Shown here piece after piece: positions 31,257-41,510 of a DNA stretch of 64,000 nucleotides. The first letter of the stretch is position 1. Each line of letters starts with the position of its first letter. Under the pieces are notes generated by a model that did not search any database, was not told where the DNA came from, and saw nothing but the letters and a program-made list of their open reading frames with translations. The stretch lies in NCBI GenBank assembly GCA_025449115.1, contig JAHLKC010000035.1, forward strand, positions 62,001 to 126,000, in the 5' to 3' direction. The stretch is from Chytridium lagenaria (Eukaryota; Chytridiomycota; Chytridiomycetes; Chytridiales; Chytridiaceae). Both the position numbers and the translations under genes were made by a program.

Positions 31257-33031
31257 TGCGATTCAATTAATATTTTAATGTGAAGTGCAAATGTATGGGG
31301 CAAGCTGGTTGGCGTAAAGCTGTTGATAAAAAAATCAGTATTTGTGTTGATGCCATTTGTGGAAGGGGTGAAAAGCTTGCCTGAAGAGGTTTTTGCAATC
31401 ACCAAACAACTGACGCAACACACGACCGCTTGACGTCCACGTAGAACTTCGTCTGTAGATCCAACCCGCTCAACTCTGGAAGGAGTGCAAATAAACCTTG
31501 TTGTGTCGACAACCACAAATCCAAGTTCACTACAACGAGAATGAAGGTAAACACATCAGTAATCGACATCGTACTTAAAAGGATTGATAGAAGGATTCCA
31601 GTGATTGTAAATAAAGGCTGCTTATCCTGCGAAAGGGTATCAAAGATGCTCGATTCATCGTCATCTCTCAAGAAGCCGCTAATCAGACTTCATCACCCTG
31701 AGTATATTGCAACCCATCTCCTCCTCTTCATATCGCAACGATTCGTACGAGAGAGTGCACCAAACTCACCATCTGACGCTAGAGGTATCTCCGCAAACAG
31801 TCAACCTCATCATCCGGTCCATCCATACGCTTCACAGAAGACTAGCTAACCTTCTGACCAGATCGATGATATGGAATCACTCGCGCAGTGTGAAATGATG
31901 GATGAAGGTTTGGGAAGGTGGGGGGGGGGGGGGGGGGCGACTTTGACGAGTATATTTAAAGTGGCGTTGAGCTTTTTTTGGCTCTTGAAATTCAGGAAAA
32001 GGTTAGCTGCGCGTTGGTGCTGGTGTGAGGGGTGAGTTGGACGAATGATGGGTTGGAGAGGTAATAAGAGGTAGAAAGGAGGTTGGAGATCTTGATGGCG
32101 GTAAACTTCCTTGGTCTATGGCAAAGATGGCTTAACGATGCATATCGTCCTTATGGTGTGAGAGCATTAATGCTTCGATTCCGGCCTGCAATATCCCACA
32201 ACCATATCCAACCAGCATCTCGTTGTTTTTTTTCATAAAGGACACTAAGAAGCATCACATGCTATGTCATCTGCATAGTAAGGTCTATCGCTACCAGACC
32301 CACTTTTATTATAATGCGAGCGAGCGATTGAGGTCAACTTGGACGGATGGATGGACGAACGGATAGACTAGATCGACAGAGGATGGATGGGATGGTGTGT
32401 ATTGTGTATGAGGTTCAAGTATCAAAGAGAGCAAAGTGTGGTCCTGACAGATGCACAAATGGCGGTCCTTTGGTCGAGATTGAACGCGGAGCTTCAATAA
32501 AGTTATGAAAAAAAGGGTCGACACGCGACTATTTGCCCAATTTGAAATGCGTCAAGTAAAGGGAATTGCAAGAACGACTGATGAAGGTGGCTCTAACCGC
32601 CATTCGCATCATACGTAGACTACGGATGCACCGATGACATCGTTGAAGGCGCGTCGAAGTTGCAGCGATGGGATCGAGAGTGCTCCACCTGCAAATTTGA
32701 TGCACCTGTCCGGGTGGTCTTTTTCCACTCGCCTTTGTAATTGAATAAGGTGCAAGTTGGGTAGCTGGACTGCTACAGTTGTTGAGCAACGGTAGTTACT
32801 TAGCTGCTGACAGTGCAATATACTACGCCCCCAACTGGCAGACGGACGCCTTCTGGTTTGCTGGAAGACTTTGGGTTGAAAGGGCGTTTTGAAAGAGGCT
32901 CAGGAGCCACAGGTGAAACTGAAAAAGGTATAAACAGGCATGATCACCCCCATGCTTCTTCGGTTCTCATGTCGATAACAAGGTTTCTGGATATTTACAT
33001 AGGGAGTGAAGAAGAATGCAGCACTTTGCGT
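31257..33031. other. Intergenic with a long G tract
   Basis: Upstream DNA of both the DUF3712-like (-) and DUF262 (+) genes. It carries an 18-base G run at 31920-31937. The frame that becomes the DUF262 gene is open from 32813, so the true start may be a little upstream of the one I give. Confidence 0.5.
31920..31937 (+). repeat. G18 homopolymer
   Basis: Eighteen consecutive G bases, able to form G-quadruplex structures. Its true length is uncertain in any assembly. Confidence 0.9.
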
Positions 33032-35018
33032 ATGAATGCCCGGGGCTGCATGGCCAGGCAACGATGTGACATTCGACGACAACGTTGTGGGAGGTCATTC
33101 AATCCATCCTACAACTTTGAGCATCCCATCATGCAACGACGCTATTGCTGGATGGATGAACAAATCAGTCAATGGTGGAGTGACGTGCAGAAAGCTGGGG
33201 TGTGACATGGCGGGTCCAGCCCTGCAGCGATCTAAGACGACGCCGATAAGGAGTGTTGGACTTCCGGGGTCACCTGAAAGAGTGCTGAGACATCGGCCTG
33301 GTGGGGAAGTTGCGGGTTGGATGTCACCGCAGAAAAGACGGAGAGATGACGTTGGGTTGGCGATGACGAGAGGTGGAGGTGGGAGTGGAGCAGGTGTGAG
33401 ATCGGGGGTGACGGGGATGGAGGAAAACTGGGGGGCATCGGACTGGGAAGGCGATATTTAGGTTGACAAAAGATGGGAAAGCGTTGCTCGTAGTGGATGG
33501 ACAACAGAGAATTACGACGACTATGTTGATGTGTGCCGGCGTTAAGGGATGCTTTGTTGGATTGTGTTGAGAGACTTGGCAGTGGGGAGGATGGGGAGAG
33601 GGTGAGGAGGGAATGCATGGAAATGGTGGCGAGGTTGGAGGAAGCGATGTTCTCCACTTCTCCTTGTGGATCGTACGAGGAGTTGAGGGAAAGGGTGGCA
33701 AGTTTGCAAGTGGGAGACTTGTTTTCGCCCTCAAGGCTCGTTCCCAGCTTTTCCGATCGTCAGACCTACTTTCGACTTCTCTGTCGTAACGGTTTAAACT
33801 TTTTTGAAATAGACCCGTTTGTAGATGACGGGCAGTCTGACCAATCCAGCCGAATGGTGGCCGCAAGACGTTATTTTACACGCATGTTCCCGCCACCTCA
33901 CACCTTACCAACTTGTCTCAATGGTTAAAGGTGCTCTTGATGGAATGATGATCATGTCCGTCACGATTCTCACACCAATCTCAATCTCTGTCAAGTCTTT
34001 CAATGGCTTCAAGAAAACTCCATCATGTCGATGGGAGCACTCCTTTATAACCCGGCTCCTGGAATTCGGTTTGACGCGATGGATCTTGTGAGAAATCTAT
34101 TTCTAAGCCATTACGTGGATTGCGAGGCGGAGTTACAGGAGAAGGTATACAGGTCGCATTGGGTGCCGCTTGAGGAAATGGTTGGAGGAGATGCGAGGAG
34201 GTTTGATGGCGTTCTTGGATCGATATGTTGAACTTTGTGGGTTGCTGTTGGTGGTGTTGAAGGAGCTGTAGGTGCTGCAAAGCTTCTTCTTCCGCTTCCC
34301 GAGAGGCCGGATTCCAAGCTTTCGATCATTGAAGATGATAATGGCGTTGGGGACATTTCGGCGCAACCTGTGAAACGTATTGCGGATAATACTCATAAGA
34401 AGAGGTTCCTGGGCCTTCTCTTCCGCCATCACTTTCTAGTCCTGCCCTCTCACTTCGGTCTATGGGGCTATCTTCTTCTTCGCGCCCTTCCTCAGTTCCG
34501 CACCCGTAGCGTTCCCTGGCCCATCAGCTCATAACCTTCCCTACCGCTTTGAAACATCGCTTGCAACAGCCTCCCCTATGCCCGTCTTCCCCTCAATGCA
34601 GAGGACGCCCGCCGTTTCAACGTTCTTTCTTACTCAGCAAGCACACTCCCCATCCCCAACGTCCATTACTCGGCTTCCTCCTTCCCCACCCCGCCAACTT
34701 CTCCACCTCCGACCTCCGAATCGCCCACAACATCCTTCCCATTCACCTCCCCACCCCTTCAATGCAACGTACTTCTACAACCCCCACGGCGTCCTCCTTT
34801 TTCACAACCCCCACCCCACCCCGCTAACACGTCGTTCCCTCACGACTGTCCCACTTGCACCCACTCCAACTGCCAAATCGCCTATACAGATCTTGGATGA
34901 TTGCTGGTTTGAAGATGGGGTATTGGAGGCGATTTGGAGAGCTTGGAAGTTTATACGAGGTTTTTGGTGGTTTATTATGGGCGAGTTGAGGAGGGTGGGG
35001 AGGGGGAAGGCAAGGTGA
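33032..35018 (+). CDS. DUF262 (GmrSD N-terminal-like, ParB-fold) protein
   Basis: The frame starting at 33032 gives FEHPIMQRRYCWMDEQISQW followed by WSDVQKAG. This matches the opening of DUF262 domains (xxPxxQRxYxWxxxQIxxLWxD). After a frame change, FRLTKDGKALLVVDGQQRIT (33457-33516) holds the hallmark DGQQR motif. A one-base shift near 33540 leads to ALRDALLDCVERL. Further on, ALLYNPAPGIRFDAMDLVRN with LFLSHYV, and YRSHWVPLEEMVGGDARRFD (34060-34210), match the later Lt-x-x-DLiRN and y-x-x-W-x-P(L/I)E blocks. In bacteria DUF262 forms the nucleotide-hydrolysing half of the GmrSD modification-dependent restriction enzyme; the role of fungal members is unknown. The gene is fragmented by at least five frame changes, and the Pro/Ser-rich 3' part (34290-35018) may be a disordered tail or a separate gene. 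It could be decaying. Confidence 0.6.
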
Positions 35019-35924
35019 GCCGATAGGGATGTTGATGCATATGAAGGAGGCTATGGAGAGGATAGGCTGGTGATTTTATGGAGACTCAGTGCTTATAAAT
35101 GTGGCGTGTTTCTTTACCTTTTAATTTGTAACGTCTGTTTCTGTTGTTTATGTACTGGTTTTTATCATATCATATTCTTTTCGTTTTATTATCTGTACTT
35201 TCATTCTCTCGTTTTCAGTGAAAGTTCCAAACTGTATTTTACTGTTCTTTATCCCCCCAATTTGTTTTCTTAGAGTATCATTTTTACTAGTTTTTTGATG
35301 CAATTCTCTCATTTCATTTCTCTTTCCTTGTAATTACCACACATCTGTATACTTTTGCCTCCATTCATCATTTGTTGTTTTCCATTGTAATGTCGCCATG
35401 ACTACTGATGTTTTTTCCCCCTTATATATCTCGATGTTGGTGTTTTATTGACTACCTATTTTGTTGATGTTCGGTTACGTTTATCTTTTGAATGCAGTAA
35501 AGTGAGTGGTTTTACGTGATTTAGTAATTTCTCTTATTTTTAATTGCGCGGGCAGAGAGGTTAGGCGTGTGATGTGATAGAATACATGCATGCGCACATG
35601 GCAAAAGTTAATACAAAAAACAACAAGTGTCGCCGCTGGTGACATCATGCACTTGTAATTCAGGTCTCCAGACCCAAGATTAGGAATCCGGTTTTTTCCG
35701 ACCTTTTCGATTCAGGAAATTCAACCAATCAGCAGCAAGGTTCTAAGGGAGGAAGACGGTCTAAATCTTTTTTTCTTTCTTTTTTTCTCTCCTTTTTTTC
35801 AACAAGGGGCCATCAACCTTTTTTTCACATCAACTCACCCGCGTCTCCGAGGAGTCTTACCTCCAATCCCTCACCACACCATACCCTGTCTGCTACTTGC
35901 AGCGTAACTACCGTCATCGTCATC
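35019..35924. other. Intergenic, aconitase promoter and leader
   Basis: This T-rich DNA has pyrimidine runs at 35770-35825 shortly before the aconitase start, as is common in strong fungal promoters. No other feature is seen. Confidence 0.5.
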
Positions 35925-38900
35925 ATGCTCGCGTCCGTTAGGGCTCGTGCTGCTTTCAGGCCTTTGGCCTCGTCGCTCAAGGTACTGTGTCGTCATGCCT
36001 TAAAATATGTTCTTTGAGAGACACAAACTACATTACATATCAACGGCGGGTGTCGGATTGTGGACAGATAGTGAAGGTGTATCATTAGCAACGGGTTAAT
36101 ATTAGTACCTGTGGGGGGTTACGTTTGCTTTCTTACTTTCGACCTTGGCAGGATGGCCTGTCATGTGCCCATCATTGGTCGCGTTGATTTTTTTCATTCT
36201 TGTCGTTATTATGTGGAGGACGTCTGTATGGATCACGCGAGGTAGTATGGATAGGCTGGTTGTGATCATACAACTTGTCTCACGGATGGACGGATCGTTG
36301 GGAGTTTGTGATCAAGTGATCACTTTTTTGCTGATTTGGAAAGAACGACTTTTTTCTCCGCGGTTTGGATGTGCAAAAGGAGATGACGGCTCTTTATGAG
36401 GAGCTTGAAGGATCAATGTCACCACTTGCAGTGCACATCCAGTTGCTCCCTTTCACCACCTTCCGGCTGTCAACACATTGGTTGATTTTCCTTTTTTTCT
36501 CATTGAAATTTCTACCTCAAATTTCTCTTGAATGAGATTCTACCACATCTATGTAGGGTCTTCTGTTGCTGACACTTCTTCCTCTAGGCGACCGCTGCTC
36601 CCGCCACCACCCGTGCGATGGCCAGCATTGCCGACACAAAGGTCAAGATGTCCATCCACGAGACCGACAAGTTTATTAACTACCAGCGCATTGAGGACAA
36701 CCTCAAGATTGTCCGTGACCGGTAAGTTTTAAGTCTAAAAAGTCTTTTACCTCCATTTCTTGAATTATGCGTGGTTTGTTTACGTTCGTTATTCTAGTCT
36801 CGGTCACCCCTCACCCTCGCTGAGAAGGTTGTCTACGGTCACTTGGACGATGCTAAGAACCAGGACATTGCTCGTGGTTCCAGCTACCTCAAGCTCCGTC
36901 CGACCGTGTCGCTTGCCAGGATGCTACTGCTCAGGTCGGTTCATTTATTATTGCTTGTTGGCGCAAGCACATCTTCATTGAGTTTAAACGCCGTAATATT
37001 AAACGAGTTTTATAGATGGCTCTCCTCCAGTTCATGTCCGCCGGTCTCCCCTCTGTCGCCGTCCCCACCACTGTCCACTGTGATCACCTTATCGAGGCCC
37101 AAAAGGGCGGTGTTGCTGATCTCGCCCGTGCCAAGGACATTAACAAGGAGGTTTACGACTTCTTGTCCACTTGCTCGCAAAAGTACAACATCGGTTTCTG
37201 GAAGCCCGGGTCTGGTATTATCCACCAGATCATCCTCGAGAACTACGCTTTCCCCGGTGGTCTTATGATTGGTACCGACTCGCACACTCCTAACGCTGGT
37301 GGTCTCGGCATGGTTGCTATCGGTGTTGGAGGTGCTGACGCTGTTGATGTTATGGCCAACATTCCCTGGGAGTTGAAATGCCCCAAGGTTATCGGTGTTA
37401 AGCTCACTGGAAAGCTCAGTGGATGGACCTCTGCCAAGGGTGAGTTTATTTAAGAAGTTGGGCATCTACATCCGGCATTTTTCTCACATACTCTTTTTTC
37501 ACCTTTAAAATGCAATAGACGTTATCTTGAAGGTTGCTGGTATTCTCACTGTCAAGGGTGGAACTGGTGCCATCGTTGAGTACTTCGGATCTGGTGTCGA
37601 CTCTCTTTCCTGCACAGGTATGGCTACCATCTGTAACATGGGAGCCGAGATTGGTGCCACTACCTCCCTCTTCCCATACAACCACCGCATGTCCGACTAT
37701 CTCAAGGCTACCCTCCGTCCCGACATTGCCGCCTACGCCGACAGCTTCAAGCACAACCTCACCGCTGACGTTGGTGCCAAGTACGACCACGTTATCGAGA
37801 TTGACTTGAACACCCTTGAGCCCCATGTTAACGGTCCCTTCACCCCTGATCTTGCCACTCCTCTCTCTGGCTTCAAGGACGCTGTTAAGAAGAACGGATG
37901 GCCTCAGGAAATGAAGGTCGGGTTGATCGGATCTTGCACCAACTCTTCGTACGAGGATATGACCAGGTCTGCCTCGCTTGCTAAGCAGGCGCTTGACGCT
38001 GGATTGAAGGCCAAGTCTGCCTTCACTATTACCCTGGATCTGAGCAGATCAGGGCCACCATTGAGAGGGACGGTATCTCCGATGTCTTCGAGAAGATCGG
38101 TGGTGTTGTTCTAGGTATTCTTTTTCTCTTTTCTATAAGGGTTCTTCTTCGAAGCGAGTGTAGTGCTGACCCTTTTTTTTTTTAGCTAACGCCTGTGGAC
38201 CTTGCATTGGTCAGTGGGACCGTCAGGACGTGAAGAAGGGCGAGAAGAACTCTATCTTGATCTCTTACAACCGTAACTTCACTGGACGTAACGATGCCAA
38301 CCCCGCCACCCACGCTTTCGTCACCAGCCCCGAGGTGAGATACATTTTTTTTCGTCGTGATGAAGATTTGGTCTTCTAATTCTCTTAAAATGAATGATAT
38401 CAGCTCGTCACCGCCATGGTCTTTGCCGGCGACCTTAACTTCAACCCCGTCACCGACTCCCTCACCACCCCCTCTGGCAAGTCCTTCAAGTTCCAAGCCC
38501 CCAACGGTGCCGAGCTTCCCCCCCGTGGCTTCGACCCCGGAGAGGACACTTACCAGCCCCCCCCTCTGACCGTTCCCAAGTCAACGTTGCCGTCTCCCCT
38601 ACCTCCAACCGTCTTCAGCTCCTCGAGCCTTTCTCCAAGTGGAACGGCAAGGACTTTGAGAAGATTAACATCCTTATCAAGGTGAAGGGCAAGTGCACGA
38701 CTGACCACATCTCTATGGCTGGACCTTGGTTGAAGTACCGTGGACACCTTGACAACATCTCCAACAACATGTTGATTGGAGCTGTTAACATTGAGAACGA
38801 GAAGGCCAACAGTGTTTTGAATGAGCTTACTGGCCAGTTTGAGCCCGTGCCCCAGACTGCCAGGGCCTACAAGGCTAAGGCTATGCCCTGGGTTGTTATT

Positions 38901-39410
38901 GGTGACGAGAACTACGGAGAGGGTTCATCCCGTGAGCACGCTGCGCTTGAGGTCAGGCACCTTGGCGGTGTCGCTGTCATTGTCAAGTCCTTTGCCCGTA
39001 TCCACGGTATGTGAAATATTTCATTCGAATCTCCGTTCTCCCCCAAGCGAATCTTGAGCAAATTTCTAATATGTCTTTTGCAGAGACCAACTTGAAGAAG
39101 CAGGGTATGCTCCCCCTCACCTTTGCCAACCCTAAGGACTACGACCTCGTTGAGCCTCTGACAAGGTGTCGATTATCGGACTGAGAAGAACTTGGTGCCT
39201 GGATCGCAGCTTACTTTGAGGCTCCACAAGAAGAGCGGAAAGGAGGTCGACATTAAGTTGAACCACACCTTCAACGAGGGACAGATTGGATGGTTCAAGG
39301 CTGGAAGGTAAGATTTTTAATTTTTTTTGTTAATTGTCGACGTCTTGATGGTGATGCTAACTAATTCTCTCTTTTTCAGTGCTTTGAACCTTATGGCTCA
39401 GAAGAACTGA
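35925..39410 (+). CDS. ACO1: Aconitate hydratase, mitochondrial
   Basis: Isomerises citrate to isocitrate in the TCA cycle. Exons: 35925-35981, 36588-36721, 36798-36934, 37016-37439, 37519-38114, 38186-38334, 38404-39006, 39085-39307, 39380-39410. Exon 1 encodes an Arg-rich mitochondrial presequence ([19 protein letters not shown]) and exon 2 continues with [20 protein letters not shown]. Recognisable are [36 protein letters not shown], the iron-sulfur ligands in [12 protein letters not shown] and [32 protein letters not shown] and [20 protein letters not shown]; the stop follows ALNLMAQKN. All introns are GT-AG. The reading frame is lost at 36807-36810, 36900, 38032-38034, the C8 at 38557-38564, near 39157 and near 39180, each time with recovery of conserved sequence. 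Four of these are fixed by adding one C to a C run, so sequencing error is likelier than a pseudogene. Confidence 0.96.
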
Positions 39411-40093
39411 ACGAACATTCATCGTTCATTGATCCCCCATTATTTTATCGTGTCATAAACTCATCTTGCTCTGTTCTTGTTTGACCGTCCCTTCTTTATT
39501 GAAAAGGTCGTTTCCCCTTTTTTTTTTATTTGTTGTTCGTGTTTGGGAGAGGGGGCTTGTGGGGGAACCTCGTGGTGTTTTTTGCATTATTTGTTCTCGC
39601 CTCGTGGTTTTTGTGGAGAAATCAATCAATACATGATTTGCGTGCTTTTTTTTATTATGAAAAAAGTGAGTTGATGTTGCTTTATCTCAATCGGAATCAT
39701 TGAAGCAAGTTTATAGCAAAACAGGCGGAACATAAAAGTGTCACTGACTGGAGTTGTTAATGCTTGAAGCGCAACCGCTTGCGACCAGTTGTGTTTGTCA
39801 ACAATTCTCTTATTGTCCTTTTCCATTATATTCTTTCGCGTCATGCTACAAGAAGATGCAGGCCTTGACTCTAACAATTTGTGGGTGACAATGAAGTGTG
39901 ATTCAGAGCATCATCGCGGCTGCCGGAGGTCTCTCTGTCGCAGTTAAGGCATGGTTGGTGCACGCATTTTGTGACGGTGTAGGAGACCCAGATTGGAGCA
40001 GTGGAGGAGGGCGGCCGCGAGCAGGGACTGGAAAGATTCAAGCGGTGATGTGTATACTGAATACGACCTGTACTTGGGCGATGCATTGAACGG
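39411..40093. other. Intergenic after aconitase
   Basis: T-rich 3' flank of aconitase followed by unrecognised DNA. The open frame at 39898-40089 has no recognised motif. Confidence 0.45.
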
Positions 40094-40474
40094 GCAAGGG
40101 GCAGATTTGATGGGACAACTTACTTCTCTCCCTTTATTTGAGGAGACCCGCTCGCTCAACTTAAATACAAGTACAGAATAAAAGATATGCAAACAGAGGA
40201 TATAAATGAGCGAGGGCTGGAATTGGAGATATAAATTTAAAATTCCCTAATTACAACAGGATCGTATGGTGACATATATACTTATTGCCTTGGAAAAACC
40301 TGATAACGGTATAAGGCAACTAAAGACTTACCTTGACTAGTCCAAATAAATTTTGGTGTCATGTGGACAGGGGGGGGGGGGGGGGGGGGGGATAACAGAA
40401 AAGTCCACACGTATTGCATCAAGGAATGCGCATCATGAAATATCATTTATTAAACATTTCACGTCATAATTCAG
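40094..40474 (+). repeat. Dispersed repeat, copy B
   Basis: Diverged second copy of the element at 25994-26402, in the same orientation. Shared blocks include GATGGGACAACTT, CTCGCTCAAC, GATATAAATGAGCGAGGG, CGGTATAAGG, TAAAGACTTACC and GAAATATCATTT. The CTCGCTCA/TGAGCGAG inverted repeat is kept although the sequence between the arms differs. A G22 tract (40370-40391) is inserted where copy A has only a short G-rich stretch. Confidence 0.65.
40370..40391 (+). repeat. G22 homopolymer
   Basis: Twenty-two consecutive G inside repeat copy B. Copy A has AGGAGGGGG at the equivalent place. Confidence 0.9.
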
Positions 40475-41510
40475 CAAATGCGATGACTTCACCAAAATAC
40501 TTCCGTTCGATTGCACAAACGAGCTTACGAATTTGGATGATTATCAATTTGATCAATTCTGCTTCGAGCTCGCCATGTTCACAAAGCTTTGGTGGAGCTG
40601 TAGATACGGTGAATGGTGACCTTCCAAATACTGCAATGAACTATCAGTGTTTGCAGACTTTCCAACGGCAAGATATAGAACATATGTATCGATAAAAGTA
40701 TTCATATCCTGGACCCTCAAAAAAGCCGCTTAATCACACCCGCTCTACTCTCTTAGAAAAAAAACTGTTCTTATTCAAAGTTTCTGAAATTAAAATCTAT
40801 CTCGAGTAAGTTTTAGCGCGTCAAGACGATCATAGTCAGAATAGAATGTGGGCAAGAAGAGAAGCTTTCGAGAAGAGCTCGTCCTTTCAACAGGGACCAA
40901 TCGCAGTAAAAATGCGTATCCATCCCAACGTGACCCGCAGAATTTTTTAGTTATCGACAAATATCCAGATTGGCTTGAGTTCGGCCTGCAACCTTTCAGT
41001 GTTCCAAATCCCGGCGGAGGAGAGCAGAATCTCCAACGTCTCTTAATAGCTTGTAACCGGGACCATGTGATAGTTGGAGCAGAGACGGACCGCGACGTTC
41101 CCCGGAACCTTTGGGTTGGCGGCTCTTTCATTATTCCCATCAAATAAAAATGTCACAAAATCAAATTCACAAATCCTCTTTGCGCTCCATAAAAAACACT
41201 ACACCAGTCTAAAAATATGTAATAACTGTGCATCATCGATTTGCTCTTTATTACAAATGTTTCAAAGACTATACATGGTCCATACAGCGTGGGTCTTGTA
41301 ACGGCTATTACCTGCGGATGCTTTTCCATCGCGCCTTTTGTTTTGCTTTTGAAATCTTTCGGAAACAAAGTGTTATTAACCTACGGGGGTTGGCAAAGTA
41401 TGTTTGGTTATTCATGGTTTAGAGATATGTGCATCAATTAAAGCATTTATCACTTTTTCGCATATGAGTAAAAAGCATCAAAAAATTCAAAGTCAAAAAA
41501 AAAGTCCGAA
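40475..41510. other. Intergenic upstream of the nucleoporin gene
   Basis: Both strands are open across 40790-41150 (about 100 codons each) but neither has a recognised motif; the plus frame has only a GTG start. It could be a fragment of an element. The remainder is AT-rich. Confidence 0.35.

Noticed and set aside
35925..39410. Aconitase as a true pseudogene
   Set aside because: All catalytic and iron-sulfur residues, splice sites and codon usage are intact, and most frame breaks are one-base homopolymer contractions seen in other genes as well.
40790..41147. Roughly 100-codon open frames on both strands
   Set aside because: No motif on either strand; the plus frame lacks an ATG start, so coding is not supported.
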